This document shows positions 11,831-22,777 of a DNA stretch of 64,000 bases, piece by piece; the first letter of the stretch is position 1, and the number at the start of each line of letters is the position of its first letter. Under the pieces are notes generated by a model. It was not told the origin of the DNA and did no database searches. It saw nothing but the letters and a program-made list of their open reading frames with translations. The DNA lies in assembly GCF_013368755.1 (NCBI RefSeq), contig NC_049564.1:2612001-2676000 (forward strand), read 5' to 3'. This DNA is from Talaromyces rugulosus (Eukaryota; Ascomycota; Eurotiomycetes; Eurotiales; Trichocomaceae). The position numbers and the translations under genes were made by a program.

Positions 11831-13671
11831 CTATTTATTCAACCTCCTCTTCTCCTCCTCCAAAAACGCCTCTTGCTCTTTCCTACTCTTCTTCAAATCC
11901 ACAAAGAACAACAACAGCCCAAAACTCACCAAACTCAACGCAAACAAGAAATAAAACGGCATGGAATTATTTCCCGATGGACTCGCGTCGATAATCGCAC
12001 TCGATACAATCGGTCCGATAAACGAAGAAGTCTTGCCGATGATGCTGAATAACGAGAAGAACAAAAACTCCTTGCCGCGCGGGGTGACCTCGGAGATCAT
12101 GATTTGACTGTACGAGTACCAGGGGCACACAAACAGGCCGTAAAAAGTTTGGTAGACCCATACTTCCCACTCGTTGTGGAAGCCGAAGCGCTGCGTCCAG
12201 ATGCCGACCATGCCCCAGCCGTCGAGCAGGATGATGGCGACGGCGATGGTGTTGAACATGGTTTTGGTGCCGAGGTTGAAACGCTTTTGGATGAACCAAA
12301 AGGTGTAGATGCCGACGCCCTGGGAGAGGTTTTATTAGTTTATACATTGTACATATATATAAAAGATGGATGTTAAGATACCTGCGCTGCAATGCCGACG
12401 ATGAGGAGGTAGGTTAATTGCAAAGTATTGTAGGCGACAATACTATTCTGAAGTGTTGCAATCACCGTCACGGTCGTGTTGAGAGAATCGCCCAGGAGAA
12501 AGTATCCTAGGCAATTAGTATTATTTTTTTTTTGGTTATATTTGGCGAAAGACGCCACTCACCAATCAGGTAGATCAAACTCTGTCTGAGGCGGAGAATT
12601 TGACTAGCTGCGTTGTACAGCTGCCATATTCCAGCCGTAATGATGTTCCTCGGCGCTGGGTCTTGTCCCGGTCGTCGTTTTTCGAAAATAAACCACGGCA
12701 TGGCCACCAACAGCCAGACACCAGAGGCAAACGCAATTAGCACACTCAAACCCCAGTTGTTGTTCTCCGTGCTCGCATTGACATCTACCCCGAACATGAT
12801 ACCGACAATTACCGCAAGAATAAAGATTTCGCCCACGGACTGAATGTAAAAAGCAACATTGGCCAGTTGGCTACGTTTCATAGTGTCGGCAAAGTCATAG
12901 TCATCGCGGGTGATTGTGCCAGCCACCAGATCCTCAGCTTTCTGTTTCATTTCTGCCGTGTTGCGTGCCAGTCCTGGGAATGCTGCTGTCCAAAAGGTCA
13001 AAGTCGTCTGGTATGCGATCAAACCGATAATGTACAAGCCCGTAGCGGCCTCCCATTTGCTTGGATCATGCACGCCGAGCCATCCAAGGCCGATTGCCCA
13101 CGCGATAATCGATAAAACGATCAGGATATTGGGTCGCCATTGGCCGAAATCAGCAAAGGATCCGATGATCAGGAACACGACGATCTGGATGGCAAAAGAG
13201 ATTCCGTTGCTGAGGAGTACAATGCTGTTGATGGAGCGCATCTTGCCCGCGAACATCAGCAGGCCGTCTGAATCGGCGGCTTGCGACAGCAGGTTCTGAA
13301 AGGCTGTCGGGGCGAAATCTAGACATGATATGTTAGCGACCACGACGAGCGCAAAACGAGCAAATAAAAGAGCGAGCGCACTGAACAAGGACAATCCATT
13401 GTTGCCAATGTAGTAACTAGGAGCACACGTTTAGTTCGGCCCATCGAATGAGCGCTGAAACCCACGCATAATAGGCCCAAATCTCCTTTTTCGTCGTCTG
13501 GTATTTCTCATCAAACTGATCAGGCGCAACAATAGAGCCCTCCTCGACAATATCCGCCGCTTGCGACACGTCCAGTGTATCCTTTTTGTCGTGGTCTAAG
13601 CTTCCTGTCCTTTCGACATCGTCGGCGGCGGCGGCCACGATATGGAGGCCGGGTTCGTTGCTGGCCGACAT
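11831..13671 (-). CDS. atg22: Autophagy-related protein 22 (vacuolar amino-acid effluxer)
   Basis: Vacuolar-membrane MFS-type permease that exports amino acids released by autophagic breakdown. Five exons: 13671-13466, 13416-13382, 13318-12563, 12506-12382 and 12319-11831, 536 aa. The N-terminal ~70 residues are hydrophilic; then comes the family motif WAYYAYYIGNNGLSLF, followed by NFAPTAFQNLL across the next junction. Multiple hydrophobic spans follow; the middle holds the long TFWTAAFPGLARNT loop, and the C-terminal half holds YGLFVCPWYSYSQIMISEVTP and KEFLFFSLFSIIGKTSSFIG. All of these are Atg22 hallmarks. The start at 13671 is the only in-frame ATG before the conserved region. The protein ends in a short Lys/Glu-rich cytosolic tail. 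Confidence 0.92.
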
Positions 13672-14276
13672 GATTGCTCTTTGTCGCGGAATTGACTGTC
13701 TGCGAGGACTGGCAAAGAAAGGAGACGCCAAAAAAACGGCGCGGCGTTAACCATTTAATACCTCGTTTAATTGCTGCTATCGTGAAGAGGCCCCAGCCGG
13801 AGAAGGACTCTGTTCTCCACCCCCATGGTGCCCACAATTATACCTATCCAGGAGACGGAATTGGCCGATCTCACATCCCAGCATTTATCTCGCAGGCGGT
13901 TTGGCAACGTGCACGAATGCAGCCAACTTGATCCGGCTAGCTCTCAGACTAGCAGCACGCACGTCGTACCGCAGTCCCGCGGTAAGTGGCTCTGGTAGCC
14001 AATAGGACAAAAATTCAAGACAAAGACATACTGGACATGAATTGGTGGTAAACGTAATAGGATGAAGTCAAAGACTGCGAGGATTGATGTCCTGGCGGCT
14101 TCCTTCCGTTCCTGGGTCGTCACGTGTTGACCTTTTCCTAGGGCCCACACAGAGCTTGACCTAATATATAATTTCATTTCTTGCACACCTTTATCAGTAT
14201 TCAATGTTAACACTACTGAATAACACTTATACACGTGAAAATCCATTACGTTGGTACATTTATATATGCAAAAGTT
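13672..14276. promoter_or_regulatory. Promoter of atg22 and 3' flank of ATP-grasp gene
   Basis: Tandem minus-strand spacer of 605 bp. No other gene is recognised; the small frames here lack family features. Confidence 0.4.
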
Positions 14277-15674
14277 TCAGAACGGAGTACTATACTGTCT
14301 GAAGGTGCTCAGTGATTGAGCCCCCCAAAGAATGTTTTGCAGCAGAGTCCCATAGTCCCAGCCCATCGCGGCTGCTGCTGCGATAGCAGTCAAGCTTGCC
14401 TGGTCTTCACGCCCTGGACGACCTGGACCAGTCATGTTCTGGGTCATCGTTAGCCACGGCCTTCACTTTCGATGGTACACCTAGGGGACTTACCGGCTTC
14501 ATATTGATGTCGAAAAGAGCAAATTCCGAACCTTCTCTAAATCGACGCAGGTCCACTCGAATCGGGGCCGTAGCGCCAATCAGTTCAGCGACGGCTTCAC
14601 ATTGACGCATAGCATTGTTATATGTAGGATCCTTCATTTCATCTCCTGTGGCAACTCTGGAATTCGCAGTCACTGCCACGGTTCCGTTATAAGGGGCGAT
14701 CCCAGACTCATGGTTGAACCTCACTACTGGTGGCATGCTCCAGTATTGAGGTCGAGCTGGAGTTGGAGACATTACCGTAATCGTCGCTTCTTGTCCCGCC
14801 AGGAACTCTTCTAGCATGACAAAAGGAGACTCGATAAACAGAGCCTGTACGTGTTGTTGCAGCTGGACTAGATCATGGCACACTTTCACGCCGTGACTTC
14901 CCCGGCCTCGTACAGGCTTTCCGACAACCGGATATGTATTGATTTGCCGAAGAACCTCGTTGCAATTTTTTGACGTCACAGTCCACGAAGACGGTAAAGT
15001 ATAGCCGCCAATTTCGCGCAGCTTATTGTTCAGATAGGCCTTGTCGTCGAAATTTTCAACTAAACCAGGCGGTTGCCCAACAACGTAGATATCCGTTGCT
15101 AGAGGGGTCAACTTGTCCATTGTTTGGATTGGGTGAGAACCAAACAAGATAGTATTGGCCCACAGATGCGTGGCTCCTTGCTGGACTGCCGAGTATATCC
15201 CTTCCTCAGTGTCAGGAAAGGCCCAGCCTTCATGAACCGAAACTTGTGGTGACGAGGTGCGTGTGATGACTCTTACTCCTTTCTGCTGTAAAGTATAGGC
15301 GATGTCGGCCCCAGAGTCCTGGTATCCTGGCGAAGGCATTAGTTTCTCGAGGCTCTCTCAACTTCTTCGTATTCTACATTCTTACCACCAGGTTTACGTG
15401 GCTTGCGAACATTATTGATCACCGGCGGATCGATGGCTTGAAACAACACGGCCACTTGAGGAGTCTGGCTAGAGGTGCTCAAATAACGGCGCGATATCTG
15501 CCTCAAGGCGGTAGTTAATCTCTGGCGAGAAAACCTTGGAATATTTGAGGCTCTGAAACAATCGACACTGGGAACGGCCATGTTGGCACGAACGTTGGTT
15601 GATGAATGCAAGACACGGCGCGATCTATGGGTGCGGTAAACGCCGATACACGGAAGATATCCGTGACCAACCAT
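14277..15674 (-). CDS. ATP-grasp ligase, D-alanine-D-alanine ligase family, probably mitochondrial
   Basis: Exons 15674-15386, 15326-14494 and 14438-14277 give 427 aa. The last exon is needed: the AAG-CCG-gtaagt donor joins to AACATGACTGGTCCAGG, giving INMKPNMTGPGRPGREDQAS, the metal-binding end of the ATP-grasp active site. The core has LPSSWTV, YPVVGKPVRGRGSHGV (ATP-binding loop) and FVMLEEFLAGQEATI. The N-terminus (RQRLTTALRQISRRYLSTSS) looks like a mitochondrial presequence. An alternative in-frame start is at 15581. Fungi lack peptidoglycan, so the true reaction is probably another carboxylate-amine ligation; the substrate is unknown. Similar 'D-Ala ligase' genes occur in many Pezizomycotina. 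Confidence 0.85.
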
Positions 15675-15812
15675 CGGCAAGCCTCCGATGCCTAGTAAGT
15701 AGTAGTAGCTTTACCATTTGGAAAATGATTTCCTTGTGTGGATATTAATATTCGCCCATTATTCAATTCAAAAAGCCCACTAACTGAAAAATAAAAAAAA
15801 CAAGAGCCTCGT

Positions 15813-16808
15813 CTACAAATATGGCCGAAGAACTTCCTGCGTATGATCCCAAATCTTCTCCTGCGCCTTCTCTCGAAGTATAGCCATAGCCTTTGCATTC
15901 GGAGTACAGCCACACTTATAGTTGACGAGAAACAGGCCATTCGCCTGCTGCTGCAGTGAATTCACACCAGGCGTCCCCTTCCATGGCACACCACGCCCAC
16001 CAAAAGCAGCACTGGTACTTTGGAACAAATGCCTCTGCGCAGACTCCTCGTCGTTGAAGCTGAACAAGGTAATGATAGGTTCCAAGAAGACCCGGACAAT
16101 CCAGGCCATCCAAGAATTAGGATCGCGGCCTCTTCGCACATTTCCCGTGCTGACCCATCCGGGCCAGGAGTGGATGAATGTAATATCCGGGTTTTCGCTG
16201 GCTAGCTTTTCTAATGTCGTTGTGTTCATGGCCATGTATTGCATCTGGGCCTTTATGCCGCCGAAATTGCCAGGTTTTTTCAAGTCCAAATCGTCCAGGT
16301 CGATAGCGGTTTTCTCTAGTCCACCACCCAACACACTAACAACCCTAGGAGCTTCTACCTTGTTTAGAAGCGAGAGAAGATGATAAACGAACAATATCCG
16401 CGTGTAGTACTCCAAGCTCTGAACAATTTCTATACCCTCCGTAGTCTCTACGCGCGGACCGAATGGTGCATATCCCGTAGTAAGAAACAGCAAGTCAACG
16501 CGTGACTCTTTGCTTTTGATAACCTGACATACTCGTTTCGTTTCCGCGAGCAGCGAGACCTCGCCTTCGATCCAAACTATTTCTGCCTTGGGGTTGATGG
16601 CGGATAGCTCCTGGATGAAAGTTTGCGCATTCTCTTCAGAGCTCTTTCGTCCGATCAAGTAAATCCTTGTGCTTGTGCCTGTCTCGACTAGAGCTCTGAT
16701 TGTGAGTTTTCCGATGCCGGATGTACCGCCGACGAAGACGGCCACGCGTGGAGCCGTTGCACCGTTGATGAGTGCATTGGAGGCTTTTATTTCTGTGAAG
16801 GACACCAT
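15813..16808 (-). CDS. Atypical short-chain dehydrogenase/reductase
   Basis: Single exon, 331 aa. The N-terminal Rossmann motif GGTSGIGK (residues 28-35) and IYLIGRKS mark NAD(P) binding; LFLTTGYAPFGPRVETTEG sits where classical SDRs have NNAG. Strand-5 SVLGGG and then QYMAMNTTTLEKLA follow. The usual catalytic YxxxK reads YxxxN, so the lysine is absent at its normal place, as seen in a fungal SDR subfamily. The HSWPGWVSTG segment corresponds to the PG motif. Its substrate is unknown; such enzymes often occur near secondary-metabolism genes but nothing here ties it to one. Confidence 0.85.
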   Translation of the reverse strand: MVSFTEIKASNALINGATAPRVAVFVGGTSGIGKLTIRALVETGTSTRIYLIGRKSSEENAQTFIQELSAINPKAEIVWIEGEVSLLAETKRVCQVIKSKESRVDLLFLTTGYAPFGPRVETTEGIEIVQSLEYYTRILFVYHLLSLLNKVEAPRVVSVLGGGLEKTAIDLDDLDLKKPGNFGGIKAQMQYMAMNTTTLEKLASENPDITFIHSWPGWVSTGNVRRGRDPNSWMAWIVRVFLEPIITLFSFNDEESAQRHLFQSTSAAFGGRGVPWKGTPGVNSLQQQANGLFLVNYKCGCTPNAKAMAILREKAQEKIWDHTQEVLRPYL

Positions 16809-17341
16809 TTTAACTATAAAAAAAAGAAGAAAAAGAAATATTGTTACGGGAAAGGAACGTGTAGGTTAGGAAACTCTGGGGGCAATGGCCAGAAGGAATG
16901 AATTACTAGTATCAGCTTTCCGGGCTCGGGAGCTCGGTTTACCAATCATTAGCGCCACAACTGTAAGCATATTATAGCAACATTGAGTATTGATTTAAAA
17001 TTCTGTATAAAATAACACGAATCTAATCATCAGCAATGCTTATACTCACATAAACTGATACCCTTTTGTATTAATGTGAGTTTGACATATACATGTATAC
17101 ACCCGGATTTTTTGCTATTTAAGCCGCAATTATCTACAAGGTTAGAAGTATAGCTCAGTTACCGCGTATGCGTAAACGGATCACTGTATTACTTATATAG
17201 GTTCAAGGGCTCTATAGCAGGCTGATCTATATTATGGGGTGTCTGGAACAAACACCCCTTATTTATCATCTCACAGGAGGTAATTGTTCTGTCTAGGTAT
17301 GGCTATAAAATAACCAGAGCCTGGTCTTGGGAACTTACCAA
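16809..17341. other. AT-rich intergenic region with a short inverted repeat
   Basis: SDR promoter side and AT-rich filler. A 7-bp perfect inverted repeat, GGGGTGT/ACACCCC, at 17236-17242 and 17252-17258 could form a hairpin with a 9-nt loop. A tRNA-like stretch near 17150-17215 was considered and rejected. Confidence 0.4.
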
Positions 17342-18240
17342 CTACCAAAATCTGTGACAGTAAGGATGCTGAGCTTGGTGACAATTTCGCCTACACCATC
17401 TATCTGTGTTAATCTTCTTGCCCGCTGCGTCAATTACGGCCTTCCCAATCTCCATAACTGCCGTGATCATGCCTTTGGCATTCGGGTTAGCTTTTTTGAG
17501 CTCATCTTCGGTGAAATTAACAAATTCCATTATGGCCCCCGCGATATCACCCCTAACCATGTCCAGGACTGCTTTCACCAAGGTTCCGAACATCTTAACC
17601 AGTAATTCTAGGCCATTTCGATCCTGCAGCTGCAAATTGCGCTCCTTCGCATAGTCGTACAAATTTCCCAGCGGTATGGGATTGGGAAATCTTATATCGT
17701 TCGTGTAGTATGTGCCTTCAATCAAGGTGGTCCTGCTTACGTTCCACATGTGTGTTGGGCATTTATTGCGAATGCCCCGTTGCTTTTTTGCTCTTTTGGT
17801 CAGTGAACATTTGGATATATAAATATTAGCAGAGCTACTTACTTCTATTTTGTACTCAGCCCAATGCTTATCTCCCAGCGTGTTAGCAGGGTCATCCGTG
17901 ACAAACTTGTCGAATACCGTTCCATCCAACCCCTCGGCTATCTCCCACGTGGTTATAGAACAGATAAGCCTTGCCCTCTTCTATATTATCCCAGATCAGG
18001 TAGGGTGCCTTGAAGCTAGCACTAACCTCAATCATGCTGTTAAGCATAGTCTAATCGCCCAGGATCCCGTCCCTGCTGTTATCCTGCATAGGGCTCGTCG
18101 TTGCGCTGTTGATATAGTAGCGGGTCAGTCTGCTCTCGTCAACTTTCGGGAAACTGAGATTAATAGCAGACTTGTTTTTAAGTGTAATGACTGGTATGTC
18201 TGAGGTTCCGTGAAGGTGCGAGAGTCACTCGTGTATATAT
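17342..18240 (-). pseudogene. Decayed remnant resembling the C-terminal region of large GH18 class V chitinase-type proteins
   Basis: Coding-looking minus-strand sequence is interrupted by at least one in-frame stop (around 18051-18053) and a frame change near 17950. Fragments such as LTRYYINSATTSPMQDNS, SMIEVSASFKAPYLIWDNI and TWEIAEGLDGTVFDKFV, followed by CPTHMWNVSRTTLIEGTYYTN, resemble the region downstream of the catalytic domain in big fungal class V chitinases, from memory and with modest confidence. No GH18 catalytic motif (DxxDxDxE) is present in the window, so this is a 5'-truncated relic. AT-rich composition is compatible with mutational decay. Confidence 0.45.
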
Positions 18241-18568
18241 AGTGCAGGCTAGCAGATGGTACAGGCAGTCAGCAGAGTATGCGTCGAGAATAAGAGGGCC
18301 AATGAAAGTAACGTCATGGCTAAATACTGCTTCTATTGACAGCGTACGGCCTCATTGGCAGTTAGATTATTGTGAAGGTGGTGTGCGGGGCATTCTGATA
18401 GTTATAAAGCAAAGGGCTGGGCATATTTCGGCCTCCGAAATTCAATCGGCTGGCCTATACAGCAAGTGGATCAGATGTACGAGCTTTTGACACCAGAAGT
18501 CGTCTGGGATACTTTTATGACCTCAACAACTACACGGAAACATAGGGTTAGCTCTGTACATATAAACC
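18241..18568. other. Spacer between two gene remnants
   Basis: No gene recognised. It probably belongs to the same degenerating segment. Confidence 0.35.
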
Positions 18569-18925
18569 CTAGCATTCCGCTACTCTGCATCTTTCCCTCT
18601 TCCCTTCCACAAGACTCTGACTCTTATCAAGCACCGGATTCCTCAAACAAAGGGCAAATCCAATCAACGGAATAGACAAATATAATCCCGTAATGCAGAG
18701 ATACCGCTGCACATGCTGATAGCTGTCCACAATAGCCGTCCGAATCTCCGTGCCCATCGGATACTGCGCCACGACGGCAAAAGGATTTCCGTACACTTGC
18801 GCAGCGAGTGTAGTGTCTGGCTGAAATTCCAGATTGGACGCAAGCGTTGATGGGAGGACTTGTGTCCAAATGGCACCGGTATTGCTAGTGGAGTTCTGGC
18901 CGGGTAGGTAAAAAGCAATTGCCAA
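18569..18925 (-). pseudogene. Truncated C-terminal fragment of an MFS siderophore-iron transporter
   Basis: A 118-residue open stretch corresponds only to the last part of Sit1/MirB-type transporters: GAIWTQVLPSTL, then AAQVYGNPFAVVAQYPMGTEI, then IVDSYQHVQRYL and a final membrane span. The family is about 550-600 aa, so more than three quarters of the gene, including the first twelve or so spans, is missing upstream, where the GST gene begins. It is most likely a rearrangement or deletion relic, not a functional transporter. Confidence 0.7.
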
Positions 18926-18979
18926 GAGCTCCTTCCATGTTCAGCACACTTCGTCTTCACGCAATCGAAAAAAGCACAC

Positions 18980-19732
18980 ATGGATCCCCTCCCGACACCG
19001 ATTCTGCACCACCTGAGCTCTGCGCAGTCGATGCGCGTGCTCTGGGCGCTTGAAGAACTAGCTCTCTCTCATGGCCTACAATTCGAACTAAAAAGTTACA
19101 AACGCCAAAGAGGACGCGCCCCGGCTGAGCTGCAAAAGGTGTTTCCCCTCGGCAAGTCGCCCATCCTCGAGATTCCCGGGGTTGAAGTGTACCGCCCTCT
19201 AAAGTTTATCGATAATGGAAGCGAAACAAAGAGGACGGTGGTGACAGAGTCCCGTCTGATTCTTCAATTTCTATCTGACAAGTACTCTAAGGGGGAATGG
19301 GTGCCTGCCACCGAGGAGGACCGACAGCGCGACGTGTTTTTCCAGGAGTTTGCAAACAGCACCGTCAACGTAGTCGTTGATCGCATCACTTACTTTCAGA
19401 CTATCCCGATCGGCTCTCCGTGGATTGTGCGCCCGCTGATGAGCGCTATTTTCCATCCGATTGAGGCTATTTTCAGCAAGGACATTGACGGGCCTTTGGC
19501 GCTGATGGAGCGCGCCTTGTCGGGCGAGACGCCGTGGTTCTCGGGCCCAACCCTGGGACTGGCAGATTTCAACATGATGTGGCCATTAGACGGGGCATCT
19601 CAGAAGAAGCTGATCGATGAAAAGAAGTATCCCAAGGTTGCCGACTGGTTGAAGAGGGTCCACGAGCGGCCGGCTTACCAGAATGCGCGGAAGAAGGGGG
19701 GTGCGTACGATTTGGTGCGGTATGATCTGTAA
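18980..19732 (+). CDS. Glutathione S-transferase-like protein
   Basis: Single exon, 250 aa. The N-terminal thioredoxin-like domain shows SSAQSMRVLWALEEL, then FPLGKSPILEIPG with the cis-proline before the glutathione gamma-glutamyl contact, and TESRLILQFLSDKY supplying the E-S pair. The C-terminal helical domain has PWFSGPTLGLADFNMMWPL, matching the N-capping/hydrophobic staple region. An insertion of about 15 residues (KFIDNGSETKRTV) lies before the ES motif. It would conjugate glutathione to electrophiles or act as a peroxidase in the cytosol. It starts 55 bp from the transporter remnant on the other strand, so its promoter may sit in sequence inherited from that gene. Confidence 0.88.
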   Translation: MDPLPTPILHHLSSAQSMRVLWALEELALSHGLQFELKSYKRQRGRAPAELQKVFPLGKSPILEIPGVEVYRPLKFIDNGSETKRTVVTESRLILQFLSDKYSKGEWVPATEEDRQRDVFFQEFANSTVNVVVDRITYFQTIPIGSPWIVRPLMSAIFHPIEAIFSKDIDGPLALMERALSGETPWFSGPTLGLADFNMMWPLDGASQKKLIDEKKYPKVADWLKRVHERPAYQNARKKGGAYDLVRYDL

Positions 19733-20915
19733 GCCAGTCTCGTCTAGAGATAGACCGAGCGTCTGCAGGTCTTCTTTCGTCTTGATTATTAGCATTGAAC
19801 TCAACTTTCTCGCCATCTTCGACACGGTCCATTTTATGCACTAAGCAGACACAGTCACAATTCTTCTGGCGATTCTCTCCACGTGTTGCTCATCTTTATT
19901 TTATTACACCAAACGAGGAGTCTTATCAGAATTAGGAACTATAATATCCGCATTGGTTCATGGACAAGTTCTCGTCCTATCCGGCGTTGCAGGAAGCAAA
20001 CTAGCCCCACGACGACACAGCCAAGCGCCGTGACTAGACCCGCGAATGGCAGCAACACCCGCTGAGGCTTTCTCGGGCTTTCTGGCAGCGAGCGTTTCAC
20101 CCCCATTCTAGCTTGGCGGGTCAGCACTCCAGAGGTTTTGGACACCATGTTCTACATGCGTGCTAGCGACCAGCCTAATCGTGCTTAAACTTCCTGGGCG
20201 GGTCGAAGCTTGCGGGCCAGAATGCTCTGGCTCGTCCCAACAGGTTAGGACCAGCAGTTCGGAAGTGACTGTTTCAATTACTATAATCATGGGTTCCTAT
20301 TATAGTGCAAATTCGAAACGTCCAGTGCTCGCTTAGCATAGGAGTTTATCTTTGGAATTGCTTGGTAACGAGAAACAAACAGCTTGTCGGGCGGTATACA
20401 AGCAATCAGCCAGTTTAATATTCCGATCACCTGACAAAACCATTATGACCTTTGGGGACTGCCTGTTATCATATTAGTCGACCTAGAAATGTAGTCAACG
20501 GTCGTGGTGTTCGTTTAAGTTGATGCTGATCCTACCTGTCCAACAGATGCTAGAGAAACTAACGGCGTTTCATCTAGTCGCCGACAGGTACCACCCACCC
20601 CCGGCGCCAGTGCTTATTATCCAATGTTTGAGCCTCGAACCAATCGTTGGAATCGAGAGACTCAGCACCCAGGCCCCTGGTTAAAATGGGGATCGACCGC
20701 CTGATCGCCGCAAGTTCGTTCGCAAAAACCGCATGTATATAGTCGGCCTGTCAACACCATCTTTCTACGTCGGTCTGTTCTGGCTTTTGCCTGTCATTCA
20801 TTATCAAAGTCTGTGACTTGCACTCTTTTCTTACTCTTCTTGTCGGTTGATCCGACATCTGAAATTTCAATTCAGCACACTCTCTTAAAAAAAAAATACT
20901 ACCGCAACTGGTAAA
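19733..20915. other. 1.2 kb intergenic region
   Basis: Holds one possible small membrane-protein frame (listed separately) and the promoter of the secreted DUF1996-WSC gene, including a TATATA-type element near 20734 and pyrimidine-rich leader sequence before 20916. Confidence 0.4.
19939..20148 (-). CDS. Possible small single-span membrane protein
   Basis: A 69-codon frame with an ATG at 20148. It encodes a basic N-terminus, one hydrophobic segment (LLPFAGLVTALGCVVVGLVCFL, about residues 32-53) and a short polar tail. The shape suits a small mitochondrial or ER membrane protein, but I do not recognise a family and no intron or neighbour supports it. Confidence 0.25.
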   Translation of the reverse strand: MVSKTSGVLTRQARMGVKRSLPESPRKPQRVLLPFAGLVTALGCVVVGLVCFLQRRIGRELVHEPMRIL

Positions 20916-22549
20916 ATGAAGTCAACTCTCGCTCTCGGGCCTTTGGCCCTTTTCGCTGCTCCAGCAGCTGCATTCTTTCGCATGCCATGCCCTGGCCGTC
21001 TCGTTGACCAGCGTGCTGACCCGATTGTTAGCCCTGGCGAGATCTCTGGTCATGTGCACTCTATTGTTGGAGGAAGCGCGTTCAACTTTAACATGACCTA
21101 TGAGGATGCTCGGTCCTCGTCTTGCTCTTCCTGCCCTATCAAGGCAGACTTGTCCAACTACTGGGTTCCTCATCTATACTATCGTGCCCAGAATGGCACA
21201 TTTGTCAGCGTTCCAGTGTCTGGAGACGGCAACGGCGCCATGGGCGGGATTACTGTTTATTACCTGTGAGTCTGTTGCCTGTCATAGATTATACTTGACT
21301 AATAGTCCCAGTCAACGCCCTGGTGCAAACAACGACGAGCTCAAAGCCTTCCCCGAGGGCTTCCGAATGCTTGCTGGCAACCCCTTCAAGCGCAACTACA
21401 CCGACGACTTTGCTTCCCAGGCTGTCAGTTACGCATGTTTAGATTATAACGGCGCAGCCAGGCCCGAGACAAACGGCTTCCCAGACTACAACTGCGCAGA
21501 CGGTCTCCGCGCCCAAGTATTCTTCCCCTCGTGCTGGGATGGCAAGAACCTCGACTCGGAGGATCACAAATCGCACATGGCCTACCCGGAGTCTGGCGCT
21601 TACAACGATGGTGTCTGCCCGGAGAGTCATCCTGTTCATACCGTATCGATCTTTTATGAAATCATCTTCCAGACCAATCTCTTTGCGGACATGTGGTGGG
21701 ATGACAAGCAGCCTTTTGTCTGGGCCATGGGCGATCCCACTGGATACGGATTCCACGGTGACTTTGTAAGCTTTCATTACTGTTTCCTCATTTTTAATTG
21801 TCTCTCTGACAAAGTACTAGGTCAACGGCTGGGATATTGACATCCTCCAATACGCCGTCGACAACTGCAATGCCGACAGCGGTTTCATCTCCGACTGCCT
21901 CGCCGCCGACGGCTCTCAGCACTTTGACCTCTTCACCAACAGCGAGTCTGCCATGTGCACTCTCCCAGCCTTTGTCGACGAACAAGCCACCGGCGTGCTC
22001 GACACCCTCCCCGGCTGCAACAACGTAACCTGGGGTCCCGACCAAGCCACGCCGCAGACCTGCGACGACACAGCTGTTATCACGGATTCTGTGCTGTCCA
22101 AGTACTATACCGATGTCACCGCATCGCTAAACTGGCAGTATACGGGCTGTGGATTTGACGATGTCGGCTCGCGTACTATGGATGGTACCTCGGAGAGTAC
22201 CGCGGACATGACCGTCGAGACTTGCATCAAGTTCTGCGATGATGCTGGATATTCGTATGCCGGATTGGAATATTCTGAACAGTAAGCTTTTCCTCTTCCT
22301 CTTGTTTAATATCCGTTACTCAATAGCTAATAATTTTGTTTTCTCTTTTTAAGATGCTACTGCAGCAACTCCATTGCCGACGACCGTGCCCCGATCCCCG
22401 GTGTTCTTGGTGACTGTCTAGATCCTTGCAGCGGCAATTCCACGCAAATGTGTGGCGGCCCAGCAACTTTGTCGATTTACCACAACTGTGCGGGAGGTAG
22501 TGGGTGTGAGAATGCCAAGATTGGGTCGATTGAGGGTGTTTCTTCTTGA
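20916..22549 (+). CDS. Secreted DUF1996 protein with C-terminal WSC domain
   Basis: Four exons: 20916-21265, 21306-21765, 21821-22281 and 22354-22549, 488 aa. The N-terminus is a signal peptide (MKSTLALGPLALFAAPAAAF). DUF1996 follows (about 30-330), with the typical RMPCPGRLVDQRADPIVSPG, GHVHSIVGGSAF and CPESHPVHTVSIFYEI blocks. The WSC domain (about 385-475) begins YTGCGFDD and contains CYCSNSI and MCGGPATLSIY with paired cysteines; WSC domains bind cell-wall polysaccharide. The protein probably sits in or on the wall or is released. DUF1996 has conserved histidines but no agreed activity. The first intron is only 40 nt. Confidence 0.9.
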
Positions 22550-22777
22550 TCTTTTTTTTTTTATAGCAAGAGAGCCGGCCGGCTATTCTAGACGCCATTC
22601 GTTAGAATCAACTGTACTCTAGAATGTAAATATTTATATCCTTGAGTGGATTTATAAACTCGTTATTTTGCTCTACAGTAAAATTGTCTGTACAATATTT
22701 TGAAGCCCTGTGCATACGCAGTCGTTTGTATCAAAACCAACATTCATTCATACATCCAAGCATAAACTCAAAAATGC

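Noticed and set aside
15339..15380. Reading the ATP-grasp first exon through its intron to a stop
   Set aside because: A GTAAGA donor at 15385 and the CCAG acceptor before 15326 join the frame cleanly.
17145..17216. tRNA-like stretch with TAGCTCAGTT (A-box-like) and GGTTCAAGGG (B-box-like)
   Set aside because: The B box deviates at its last conserved positions and the acceptor and T arms do not pair into a cloverleaf.
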